From Hymenolepis diminuta (taxonomy: Eukaryota; Platyhelminthes; Cestoda; Cyclophyllidea; Hymenolepididae): a DNA stretch of 64,000 bases. A program made the position numbers and the translations under genes. The notes under the pieces were generated by a model. The model saw only the letters and a program-made list of their open reading frames with translations, was not told where the DNA came from and did no database searches. Below are positions 35,251-46,200 of this stretch, in pieces. How positions within the stretch are numbered: position 1 is the first letter of the stretch; the number at the start of each line of letters is the position of its first letter. The stretch spans positions 1,773,830-1,837,829 of the forward strand of contig CAADRB010000002.1 in the NCBI GenBank assembly GCA_900708905.1. Reading direction: 5' to 3'.

Positions 35251-37270
35251 AACCCTCCCTTTCCACATTTTTAATCACCACGAACTTGTCTCTAAATGCC
35301 CTGCGAAATTCCTCGCTGTCCTTCAAATATTCCACCGATCTTTGCCAACTCTATTTCTTTGAATGTCCATGTGTAATTTTACCTCTAGTCCGATCACCAC
35401 CTCATCTCATATCTTCAACTCCTACCGGTAAACTCTTGGAGTAAGGTTTATAGTCAGTCTCTCTTCTACCAGCTCCTATCTTCGGCAGTTCACCTATCTA
35501 CTCCATTTGCAACCTTCTTAAATATCACTTTCTAGCCCTATCCGCTAATTCGCATTGAAATACTTATGGTGCTCTCTAGACCTAACGCGCAACAAGTTCA
35601 AACAATTTGGCAAAGACATTCAAAAGAACAAGATAAATGAATTTCTCACGCTAAATTACGCAAATTGTTAAGAGATTGAATGCAAAATTGTCATTCTCAA
35701 ACTTGCATAAGGTGAATGGATCGAAATTCATGCATTAAGCTCCTGGAATAAACCCAGGTTCGGATAAATGACTTTATTATCGTCCTACGCGTTAACTTTG
35801 GGGGAATAGTACTCATTTGTAAATCTATGGCTGATTACTCTTAGTTTACTAAGTGTCCACTGTCCGAGATGAGCCCAGTTATTTGAACTCTCTTACTAAT
35901 AAAATGAAGACATCTTGGGCAGAAATATTTAAGTTTTCTTGTTACATTCCAATATGTGTTTACTATCCCACACGAATTTCCATTCCATGCAAGTCCATTT
36001 GCAAAAAAGATTGGAAATATACGTCAAAGGATGTTGGTATGAATGCCAATCGGTGTCAGTTTTTATCAAAATTGTGTGCACTGATGAGGTAGTAATTAAC
36101 GTGTTCGTCTGTAAAATTAGAGATCACAGGTCCAATACCCATCAGTGCACACAAAGTGCAGAATGACCAACCACGCAGATTAAGTTTGGCTAATAAAGAC
36201 GCTGACAGACCGAAGTCTCACCAGAGAGGTTCAATGATACCATCTCCTAAATAAAAATGAATGTTAGAAAACACCTTCCTAATAGGGTTGGAGGTTATTA
36301 TCATTAAAATTTTTAACAAACCAGCTAAGGATCGAAAAAATGCGCATTCACAGTGATCTATCTAATGCTATATGTCATCAAAACGGAGCCATAAAGTATT
36401 TCACTCGAAACCGATCGCGGTGAGGAATTCGCACCGACAAGGGCAAATGATTTCTCATCCCTGAAAGCGCCTCTCCTTATTCGGTATACGATCTTGGATA
36501 ATGTTTCGTTACGCACTTAAGGGTGACTCCCAATGCACTTTCCAAAAATACTCTGGTCACATATCTTTATAAAAGAGCTTGGATTTTTCGCCTTAATGCC
36601 TCTAACGACAATTCCCTATCCGTTATGTCTAGACGAAGTTACTTTATCTATTTTTTTCCCCTAACTGTCCCGCTTCATTTGAAAGTACATTTGCATTCAT
36701 ACCTCACACGCATCCCTGCTCAAACGATTCACATAAACCATCTTTGTATCTCCACTCACATAAACACACGCCTATCAATTATCTCCTAGTATGCCTCTCC
36801 TCGACAACTCTCTCTCCTGCTCGCTCGATTCTTCATCATACTTTATTAAATACACTTTAAGAGACAAATTCTCTTTTATCCTACTTTTTGAAACCGTTGT
36901 TTGTCAACTCCCATATCCTGTTACCCTAGCGTACTCTCCAAAAGTACTTTAGGGCACATGACTCGAACAAATGCGCAAATTCTTCGGCCATCCTCATGTG
37001 CATTCTGCCTCCAAATGCCGACATCCCTACCACACACTAAGTCATTTCTTCCTTTTATCAGACTGTCCCACTTTGCCAAAATGTGCCTACCCCCCCTCCA
37101 CAGACATCACTCAGTGTCTTAACGCTGTTCATATTATTCCCAAGCCCATTTAGGAAAGCTTCCCTCAACGCTTATCTTCAGTGGAGAGTGGTGAGATATT
37201 TGAATTCTACCATCCTCTATTTTAGCCACTCCACTCACTGAATGTGCATCTTTCGGCGTTTAACTCGTCA
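35250..37270 (+). repeat. Pyrimidine-rich zone of diverged repeats
   Basis: The plus strand is unusually C/T-rich for this window and has several short open frames of Ser/Thr/Pro/His bias. At least two segments correspond: ACTTTCCAAAAATACTCTGG near 36537 and ACTCTCCAAAAGTACTTTAG near 36930, each followed by CACAT. A weaker third copy may lie near 35260. Either the zone is a decayed repeat with coding-like remnants or it is simple compositional bias. No protein family was recognised. Confidence 0.4.
36095..36265 (+). repeat. tRNA-derived SINE-like copy
   Basis: The head AACGTGTTCGTCTGTAAAA..AGATCACAGGTCC..CCCATCAGTGCA is followed by GAATGACCAACCACGCAG, ATTAAGTTTGGCTAAT and TCTCACCAG. The body matches the reverse complement of 61309..61540 block by block, including GATACCA..CTCC. 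Confidence 0.55.
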
Positions 37271-37354
37271 CCTCTGACATCACAGACGTGCACGGTGACC
37301 AATGGGCCTCTCACGCACTGGTAATAGTGCTTATCGACGGCACCTCAAGACCGA

Positions 37355-37455
37355 TAACAAGAAACTGCCATACAAGAATAAAAAACCGTACACCGCTTGG
37401 ACGATCGTCAAATCTAGTGATTGATAGAAAATTATACCCATTTATTCCTAATAAA
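37355..37455 (+). repeat. Local direct repeat, copy 1
   Basis: Shares CTGCCAT.CAA, a CTTGGACSA stretch, TCAAATYTAGTGATTGAT and an ATTAYA..CATT tail with 37920..38035, in the same orientation about 570 bp away. Both copies can be read as ..SNLVID.., so an old coding origin is possible. Confidence 0.5.
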
Positions 37456-37919
37456 GTTCTCCACCCGGTGATCTCGGTCTTTTTTTGGTTGCAACTAGAA
37501 GAGATTATCTGGCACTGTATCTACGGGACCAGAAGCAAGATAATTAGCAGTTCTCGTCTTATAAAATTTGCCATACCGAAGAAATCTGCATTATACTGGT
37601 AACCTCCCAAATTCCTATACTTCATTTACTTTGCATTATACTCGATGTCTGAATTTTATATACGGAAGTTTAACTTACGCCAAACTTCATCCCTAAAAAA
37701 GGCAGAAGGAAAATAACTCAGATTACTACTGCCTAACACTTTTATCTTCCTTTATTCCGATTTCGATCAATGATATGTAACAAGAGAAGGAATAATGCAT
37801 GCACGTGAATGTGTATACATGAAACAGCCGTGGGATTAATCCCACTCAGGATATTAATAAAAATTAAGATTGTTTCTCAAATAATTCAGCTCGAACGAGC
37901 TTTTTTCCATCCGCAGCAC

Positions 37920-38035
37920 TTTAAGGGCAATAACACAAATCTGCCATTCAAAAAAAACCAGACTCCTTGGACCACTGTGAACCCAGGGTTGTCAAATTTA
38001 GTGATTGATGGTGAATTACAGTCATTCTCCGAATA
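37920..38035 (+). repeat. Local direct repeat, copy 2
   Basis: Partner of 37355..37455. It holds CTGCCATTCAA, CTTGGACCACTGTGAACC, TCAAATTTAGTGATTGATGG. No element boundaries or target-site duplications were identified. Confidence 0.5.
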
Positions 38036-38653
38036 GTGCTAGAAATTGCATTTCAAGAAATTTGATAAAGGTGAAGAAAATGTTATTAAACCACAAAACA
38101 CCCCCCGCATGAATCGCTCTTGCTTTAATTTTGGAGTCGACAATTTCGAGCCGAGAAAGGTTGTTGCGAATCAAATCTTTACGAACTAACAGTAGTCTTG
38201 ACATCCCTATTCTATAGGTTTTTCGATTGACTAGTCCGCCTATTTTCAAGGTTAAAATCTTCAAATTCTACCTTCCTTTTGATTACATTAGAGAGCTTTA
38301 TCGAATATAAGCCAAACTCACAAGTCTCATGTCTCGTACACTGGAATACCGAATTGATTTCTGCACTCCACTTGGACATGTAAAATCATCACTGAAGAAA
38401 TCATTGCTGTAATTATTAGTTATTAGTTTTTTACTTTCATCTACAAAATAAACTTTCAAAAAAGTCCTACTGATAACAAGCTAGTAGAAAAAATGTGACG
38501 ATTTCCTTCAAAATAATCGCATACTAATGAACCTCAATCATACAAAACCCTTTTTAGCAAAATCCTCAATACAGGAAGATAAAATTATAAAAACAAAAGC
38601 AAAATGACTATACCCAAGCGAAGAAAACCTATGCACAATGAGAAGTACAATAA

Positions 38654-39000
38654 TCATCGGGTTCCTTTCGGGGTGAATTTGATGAAGAAAATCATCCAAA
38701 AGAAGACAACCATGGTGAGGAGAAAGAGGATCCAGATAAAGAGACCGAAATTACTGCCGAGTTCTTCACGAACACGTCGGGAAATAGAGGCCAGCGATTC
38801 AGCATTAGCCTGTGCAACACTGCTCGAGGTACTCAGAACATTAATATCTGCACGAAGACGATCACCGATAGCCATTTGGGTTAACTTCAATTCATTTGTT
38901 AGGGACAACATTTCTTCAGCGATCTTGTCACGTTCCAGTACTTCAGTATCAAGCATCCCACTCGTTTTCGCAGTCTTTTGTGAGTTACTATCATCCAAAC
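38654..39000 (-). CDS. USE1: USE1 exon 3: SNARE motif and tail anchor
   Basis: Acceptor CTTTTGCAAAG, phase 1. It encodes the SNARE coiled coil and C-terminal membrane anchor, ending TAA at 38654. This is the most conserved part and the basis of the identification. Confidence 0.9.
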
Positions 39001-39680
39001 CTTTGCAAAAGAAAAGGAGGAATTTGAGATTCAAACTCGAATAATTTAAAACTCACCTAGGCTACGTCGAGCCTCCTGATCAGCTAAGTTTCTAAGTCTT
39101 GTACAAGAGTTAGGAACATCTGCGAGGAAACGAGTTGGGAGAGATTTAGATTTGTTGTCATGATTGAAATAACTCTCGCTGCTTTCCTTATTCTGGGACG
39201 GAATTTTATCATCATGATCAAGCCATTTTATGGATTCGGAAGGATCAAGAGGAAAAAAGAATTCTTTTTGACTTTGATTACACCTTTCAACCGTAGTCGA
39301 GTCGTATTGCAACCATCTATGTATGTTCTTTTGAAATCCATCTATGGTATTACTGTTACCATCATAATCTTGTTGTTGATACCGATCTGAAAGTCGATCT
39401 AACTGGAGACACAAAGCAAAGCGGAACAAAAAATAAGGAAAAATTAGATAAAATCTGCCATTAATTTGACATAACTGGCAATAATTACCCGTCTCTTATA
39501 TATGCGGAGAAATTCTGCAGCAGGTCTTAATCTAGATTCAGTTAGACTGTGAAGAAGTTCCTGTAGCTTTTGGTAATAACCCAAAAATTCATAATAATTT
39601 AAATTTTCAGATGCTAAAAGACTTTCTGTACATTGTAGGAGACGAACAAAATTAGCTTCTGAATCAACCCCGACCGTCAT
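38654..39680 (-). CDS. USE1: Vesicle transport protein USE1 (ER Qc-SNARE), three exons
   Basis: USE1 is an ER t-SNARE that acts with syntaxin 18, Sec20 and Sec22 in Golgi-to-ER fusion. Exons are 39680..39489, 39402..39057 and 39000..38654 (introns 86 and 56 nt; phases 0 and 1), giving 294 residues against about 259 in human. The N-terminus (EANFVRLLQCTESLL, YYEFLGYYQKLQELL) matches the family start ..NLVRLL..CE. The SNARE helix begins near residue 197 with LDTEVLERDKIAEEMLSLTN, matching the family's QEKLAEEML. A tail anchor spans about residues 265-286 (FIWILFLLTMVVFFWMIFF) with a short KFTPKGTR end. The middle region is long and polar. I chose ATG 39680 because it is the first in-frame ATG and sits at the family start. 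It is a single-copy housekeeping gene with no link to the Kunitz gene. Confidence 0.88.
39057..39402 (-). CDS. USE1: USE1 exon 2
   Basis: Acceptor TGTCTCCAG, phase 0 in; donor CTA G|GTGAGT, phase 1 out. It encodes the variable, Gln/Asp/Ser-rich middle part (LDRLSDRYQQQDYDGNSN and on). Confidence 0.8.
39489..39680 (-). CDS. USE1: USE1 exon 1
   Basis: 64 codons, MTVGVDSEANF to IYKRR. The donor CGG|GTAATT is phase 0. It carries the N-terminal helical region. Confidence 0.8.
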
Positions 39681-39780
39681 ACGAGGTTCTAAACACACTT
39701 CAAATAACGCGCAGGCAGACAGTTCATAAAAAATACAATTGTAGATATATTTGAAGTTAACTAATTTCTCAACGGTCAAA

Positions 39781-41221
39781 ATGATGCGTAAATATTAATA
39801 TTTTATGTCTAATGTAAAAATTTTAAAAATATCTTAGTAGTCTCTTAAAAAATAACTTTTAAAAGAGTAGCACGTTAGACTAAATAGCTCAATTAAATAT
39901 CACATTTTTTTCATACATATGGTAATATTCGTTAGGGTGCCCTACAATAGGCGATGCAAAAGATAGCTGAAATGATGTATCATGTAGAAATGTATGAAAA
40001 CTAGAATTTTATATAAATCATAATTAATAGATATTTTAAAATCAAGTCATATTTGCTGCTATTTCAAGCCTAAAATAAATTCAATTTTTTCGCAGCATTA
40101 TTTCTTTAAAATGGGCAATGTAGTTGAAAATTTATTAAAGGTGCATAATTTTCAGCGCAATATTATAAGTCAAAATTGTTCCCTTCTTAAACCCCTTTAT
40201 GTAAACAGGGTGAAGATAGGCTTAAGCATACAGTAAATAATTCCCTGAGTTTAAATAACGCCAGTATAATTGCATCGAATTTCATTCAGTATTAGAAATT
40301 CAAGATCATCCATATCCCAGAAGATTAGTCAAAAATTGAATTGCTGCATGTTTAATTTAGGGCAAATATATACTCTTTAATAAATAGTATTTCAAGTGAA
40401 ATTTACCTGCGATGAGTCTGTGAGGTTGGATGAGTCCTATTAATTGGAAGTTACATAATAAAAATAAAGGGTATTCGCAGATTATAAACAGAGGCACACA
40501 GTGCCACTCCGTTTGGTTCATAATTCTGCTGTAAGTTTGAGAATAACTAGTATTTTATTTTTTAGGATTCATACGGTCTACTCGCCTGCTCATTTATTCT
40601 ACAATTCAAAATTTTCGTTTCAGAGCTTTTGAGATTTTTACTGTGGTTAGAGCAACAACAACAACTAGCAGATAACAGTATCAAATTACAATTTCAAAAA
40701 TAGAACATAGAGTTGTGTAGGCCAAAGTGTATTAAATAAACCAAGAGGAGAATTCGAGAATGTAAGAGAGAAAGATGAGGGAGAGGTGAGATGAAATCAT
40801 AGGAGCTGGTGAATGACAAGTGTGGGTACCCTCTGTGTGATGCCTAAGAGGTTTTATGAGGTCTCATATAGGAAAAATACCATAAATAGATGCAATGTTT
40901 CCGGACATCGCTGCGGCTCATTCATGACCAACTTAATTATCTCATTTCGATAGTTAAAAGTAACAACTTGAGGACACACGATGGTAATTTGCGGCGAACT
41001 TGAGGTTACAATGGAGTCAAGCACTTCAAGGTCCGCTGTGAAGTCGAGATAATTGGGTCTCGGAGATTAGTGATGACGTAGATAAAAATCCAGGAAGTGC
41101 GTAGAGATTCATCCCTTAAGACTGTTGAAAAATTGGGAACATATAATCATCAACACAAACACTAGTCAAACATACACAGTAAAAATGTTGAAGGGGTCAA
41201 ATTACTGTTATTCTAATTTTA
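39781..41221. other. Intergenic, nothing recognised
   Basis: The 5' flank of USE1 followed by AT-rich sequence. A SINE-body-like CATGACCAACTTAATTA at about 40924 is the only hint of a repeat remnant. Confidence 0.35.
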
Positions 41222-41527
41222 TTGTGCTATAATCTGCCCTCCTCTGTAGGATACCGTAACCAACTCTTAACTTCTCTAAGACATTAAACTAGTTATAAAC
41301 ACGACTCGACGACACCACAATACAAAGCGACCCAAGCTACTATATTAACACAATACGCACGTTTTCATATCGATAGGGCGATTTATATTACGCGCCACTT
41401 ACAACCGTAATGCAAATAAATTCGTTCGAATAAAAAGGAATTAAAAGAAGCAAGAATCAAAAGGTGGTAAATAAGGAATCTTGTATATTAGCATTTTTTT
41501 CAAAATCTTATTTTCTTACATGTAACA
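41222..41527 (+). repeat. ~300 bp dispersed repeat, copy 1 (inverted relative to copy 2)
   Basis: It matches the reverse complement of 57866..58166 along its length. Examples are CTATAATCTGC, TAGGATACCGTAACC, TCTCTAAGACATT, ACACGACTCG, CACGTTTTCATATC, ATTCGTTCGAATAAAA and AAAGGTGGTAAA. It includes the palindrome TTCGTTCGAA. No coding capacity. It could be a MITE-like or solo terminal-repeat element. Confidence 0.75.
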
Positions 41528-42140
41528 TATTGATAAACTACTTTAAACGACTGATTTTATATCGCATTAAAATTTACCTTATTATTTCCATATTATCTCT
41601 AAGTAAAATAAACTGCTTTTCTAGCATTTAATCAATATTTAGACTTGCAAAGCAACTGCACCAGTTACAAATGCGAACAAGCCGCAGACACAAAATTATA
41701 AACAACATATATTTGTTAATATTATTAGTTCGTAATAGGATCATTCGCATAAATAATATGAACAATAGCAAAATTAAAAGGTTATTAAATAAGCAGGAAT
41801 TAATGAGGTGAAAAACAAAGTACATCGAATAGAAGATTCATTTTTGTGAAAAATTTCGTTTTCTTCTCTTTAATTGTAAGTGTCCCGTAAAGTGTATTAC
41901 CTTAATTATTTAACTGAGTGAGATGCTGACCTCTCACGGACATGACCAATTTATAAGTATAGACTAGGTAGGATTCTAATTTGTGTGTATTGAACAGATT
42001 ATAGTAAGTATTTCTTGAATTATTTTGCAATGTTATGCAAGGTCATACCCAGTGAAATTTGAATACAATGAAATCGTAGGTCATACGAGAAACTACAGGC
42101 TCAATAATTTGTTATAAGATGCAACTCTGTTATGATAATT

Positions 42141-42435
42141 GCTATAACGTAACCAACTAGGAGTTCGGATAGTAATCTAGCAGAGCCAACAANNNNNNNN
42201 NNNNNNNNNNATAGCAACTTAACACAGAAGCTAATAACCCACGGCAGATAAGAAGGCACGTTATGGTCAACACGAGTGTATTAACGAAACTCCGTCTCAA
42301 TCGGTATCGGTTTAAACAAATACGAATAATTATCAAGTGTCTTTTATCGGTGGGAAAATAAGGAAAGAAAATACATTTTTGTTCATAGAAGAAATATTGG
42401 GAGCGGGGGAAAGTAATTATCATTTCTTCTAACAA
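42141..42435 (+). repeat. ~293 bp direct duplication, copy 1 (contains N gap)
   Basis: From GCTATAACGTAA to CATTTCTTCT it aligns with 42984..43276. Long exact stretches include CTCCGTCTCAATCGGTATCG and GTTTAAACAAATACGAATAA. It holds 18 Ns at the place where copy 2 has 18 known bases. A spurious frame crosses the gap and is not coding. Confidence 0.88.
42193..42210. other. Assembly gap, 18 N
   Basis: Eighteen Ns between GCCAACAA and ATAGCAACTT. The duplicated copy has exactly 18 bases between the same flanks. Confidence 0.99.
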
Positions 42436-42983
42436 TAATGTATATTCTATTACAAATATAAAGGCTAAAAGTATATAAATGCTTTTTAAAATTTAGAAAA
42501 TAGAGTATTGGTGCATACGTCAACAATATAATGAGTCAATGGGAAGAAATGAAATTTAGAAAAGTACAAACAAGATCAATTTGTGAAAATGGAGTATTGT
42601 TACATAGGGTAACGGACAGAGTCACCGTTATAGATAAAAAAGCTCTTAAATACTATAATTTTACGAACGTCCCTACACGAACTTTCACTAACATTTGTTG
42701 AAATAAGACGCCGTAGGCACATTAGTAGTCAGTCTGGCAAAAATTACACTTGTTTGCTTGGTGTAGATACACAACTTCTTGTTCTACTTTGTAGCATCTC
42801 TTCCGATGAGATATTTAAGTCACAACATAAGAGGTGAAAAGATACAAATTTAAAAATTCTTATGTAAAATAGAAAATTAATTTTTGGTAAAAACAGAAAT
42901 ATGCTATGACCAATAAAAAATTCTTCAATGGAATTAAAGCTGGCTATTATTCTTATTCATATCAAGAACTCAGAAAAGCTAGT

Positions 42984-43276
42984 GCTATAACGTAATCAAC
43001 TAGGAGATCTGGTAGTAATCTAGCAGAGCCAACAATCTAGAAAACTCGGTAATATAGCAACTTAACACAGAAACTAATAACCTACGGCATATCACAAGAC
43101 GCGTTATAGTCAATACGTGTGTTCACGAAACTCCGTCTCAATCGGTATCGGTTTAAACAAATACGAATAATTATTAAGTGTCTCTTATCGATGGGGAAAT
43201 AAAGAAAGAAATTACATTTTTATTCATAGAAGAAATATTGGGAGAGGAGGAAAATAGTTATCATTTCTTCTGACAA
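42984..43276 (+). repeat. ~293 bp direct duplication, copy 2
   Basis: Partner of 42141..42435, same orientation, offset 843 bp, separated by about 550 bp of unrelated AT-rich sequence. The arrangement (two direct repeats around a non-coding core) is like a small terminal-repeat retrotransposon. The ends are not TG..CA, and I found no primer-binding site, so a plain segmental duplication is equally possible. Confidence 0.85.
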
Positions 43277-46200
43277 CCAGATACTTAAATATTCCCGGTC
43301 CCCATTACGTCATCATAAAGTAACTGAAATTGGTGTGCTGTTCGTGTTTATTAACTTGGGGAAAGGCGATTTGAGTTTATTTGGTTAAAGGTTCTTAAAA
43401 AATTATTTTAACAAATTACATTTCTGTATAGCAAGAAGTCGACCACATTGCTGCAGTCTTTGCCAGTGATTGGCTCAGGTTTCAGTAAGCCACGCAATCA
43501 ATACCCATTACACCTCTAACATTACACATCCTGCACACTGTATGGAGGATTAAAAACCATTTAAACTCTCTAAGAAGTTCTGCTTAGGCAGCAACATTCA
43601 AAAGTTTAATCACCGAAAAATTGTGTCTCATTGTGTAGGAAGCGTGGACTAAGTAATTATTTATCATAGGAAGTCTTATAGATAAGACAATATAGAATAA
43701 AAGATCATTCCAGTCTATTCGAGTTTGCAAGAAGGATGAACAAAATCAGATTAAATTGCACGAGGATAAGAGGAACTGACTATTTAATATTAATGATCAC
43801 TACTATGAGAAATGAAGATGAGTGCATCTGCAGTTCTATCTTCTCGCTGGTCTACATTGAGTGTTAAAGTTCATTCAAACTGTCTGGTTAGTTTATTATC
43901 TTATACTACTTCAAATTCCTCAGTAGCAATTCTGGCAAGCGTATTCAGAAGATAATTTAGAAGTTTGCTCAGTCCCAATTGTTAGACGATGATTTTTGTA
44001 TTGGCTGCTGGTCAGACAAACAGAGAATACGAGAAATTCAACTCACCTAGCATTTCCTAATTCCTCTTTATCAAATGTGTATATGGTTCATCTTGCTCCT
44101 TCTCCACCCCTTTCCCTCATTTCCTTCTCTTGTTAAATACGTATACAGTCTAAATCAACTCTTAATTTGCTAATTTGAGAGAGATTGTCATTTTGTGTGA
44201 ACCTTTAGGCAGAGCATTAGTTTAATAAGGAAATATCTCTAAGCCAAACTTTGTTGGGCTCTTGTGTTGGTTTTACTTATGGAATTCCATGCTATTATAA
44301 ATGGCATTCCAGCTGAATGATTGTTATGTTGGAAAAATTCCAAAACAATTTTAGTAAATACATTTTAAAATCAAATATCGCTGCAAGAGTACTAAACTTA
44401 TGCGCAAATTGATAATGTTAAGACGGTACTTCCTGTATTTCAAAAATAAATTATGCACAGTTTATGAAATTACGAAATTAAAGGTATAGATTGCCAAATA
44501 TTAACCATTTATTGCATTTTTAGAAGCATGATAATACTAATAAGTACTTCCTTTGAGTTTTTATGCCGACAATATTTTCACCGTCTAATTTCTCGAATGC
44601 TTTCATATTGCCAAATTTAAAGTTCGCCTCTCATAAAGTAACTTCGCATAAAACAGACTAACAACTGGTCATAATTATAATATTATTCATTTTCATTAAT
44701 ATTAATTTGCATCAAATTGAAAGTGTAGGCTGTTATAAACCATCATTAGCCTACATTTATTGTCAATAATCCATACGTACCTTTTTATGTATATTCTGTA
44801 TTTAATAGTGCATCGTTATTGTTAGCGGTCAAGTCGTTGCAGACTTAACATCTTCACATTTTAATATTAATTCACAATGTAAGCCCATTTGATGAGCACT
44901 TTGTAACGATTACAAACCCATTGACAAAAGAATATGTTAAAAATGGAAACTTGGATTGTTAGAGCCTATCTTACTAATTCTCTCCCAATTCTATTATTAA
45001 AATAGGAGATATGGAAAAAAAATCAAACACGAACCTCAGTTAAATTTATTAATTATAATAAAATATGTTAACATTATTTTTAATCTTTAAATGATAATTG
45101 AATATACTTTATTTATAAAACCCAATGTTAATTTGCTATTATGGGAACACCCTAAATAAATGGAAATAGTAAAAAAGGTTTCCCTTAATTATTCCCCTTG
45201 TCTATTTTCTATCATTCACATGTTCTAAATAAGGGATAAAAGGAAAAGATGTACTTGAGAGAATCTGAACTTTAAATTTAGGGAACTGCGCCCACAAAGC
45301 ACGGAGTTCTGTTTGATCTTATCTATATTTAATCAACTTTTTCGCTGCAAATAGAGGGATTAGCTTCCCATGCATTTGATTAGTCAAAAATTTATTAATA
45401 AATCAACGCCCTTTCTCATATATTTGCAGTGTACTTTCAGAGGGGCATTTAAAATATTTTCAGTACAGATTGTGATATGTTTAATTTAATCGTGTGAACG
45501 AAGCGGATGCGAAAATTTATGATAAAATCAGACACTAAATGAGCTATTCAACAATTACCCACTTCTAGTTTCTTAACGATTTACCGGCTGTAGACATATA
45601 CATCAAATTTAATGATCCCCTGTTAAATGATTTATGGTGATAGATTGAGCATAAAGCACAGAAAAATATGATTTGTTTTGATGTAATATTTACAATTAAT
45701 GAAACGAACGCATGTGGCCAAACCTTAAACACCCTGCTGACCGGAATAACCACCACTGGTGATCACAATTGCGGTTGTATTGGTATAAAGTATTTTAATT
45801 TTTTAATAATATTATCTGTAACAGTTCTAAATCAATTAGTGATTGAAATGATTAATGGAGCTTCAAAGCCAATGAATCTGCAGAGCTAAAAGATTTAGTA
45901 AGGAAGTAACTTTTGTGAAAAGTAGTATGGAGTAAGAAAGAGGGAAGGCTACAAAGGAATATGGTAACTGGTGCGTCGTCGATAAAACCCGGTTAGAGGA
46001 ACTCCAGATAAAGAAAGAATAGCTAGAGGACCTGGCTGGAGAAGTTGGCTGGTTGGAAATAGAGAGTCGATGTGTGATTAAACATCGGTATTTATAGATA
46101 TAGGGCTTGCAATGCAATGGTTAAAAGATAATGGAGAATTCTATACGACGCTTAGGAATAAATGTATAACAAATCAGAAGCTGAAAATGGGGAGTACAAA

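Noticed and set aside
42157..42435. 92-codon minus frame
   Set aside because: It runs through the N gap and lies inside a duplicated non-coding repeat.
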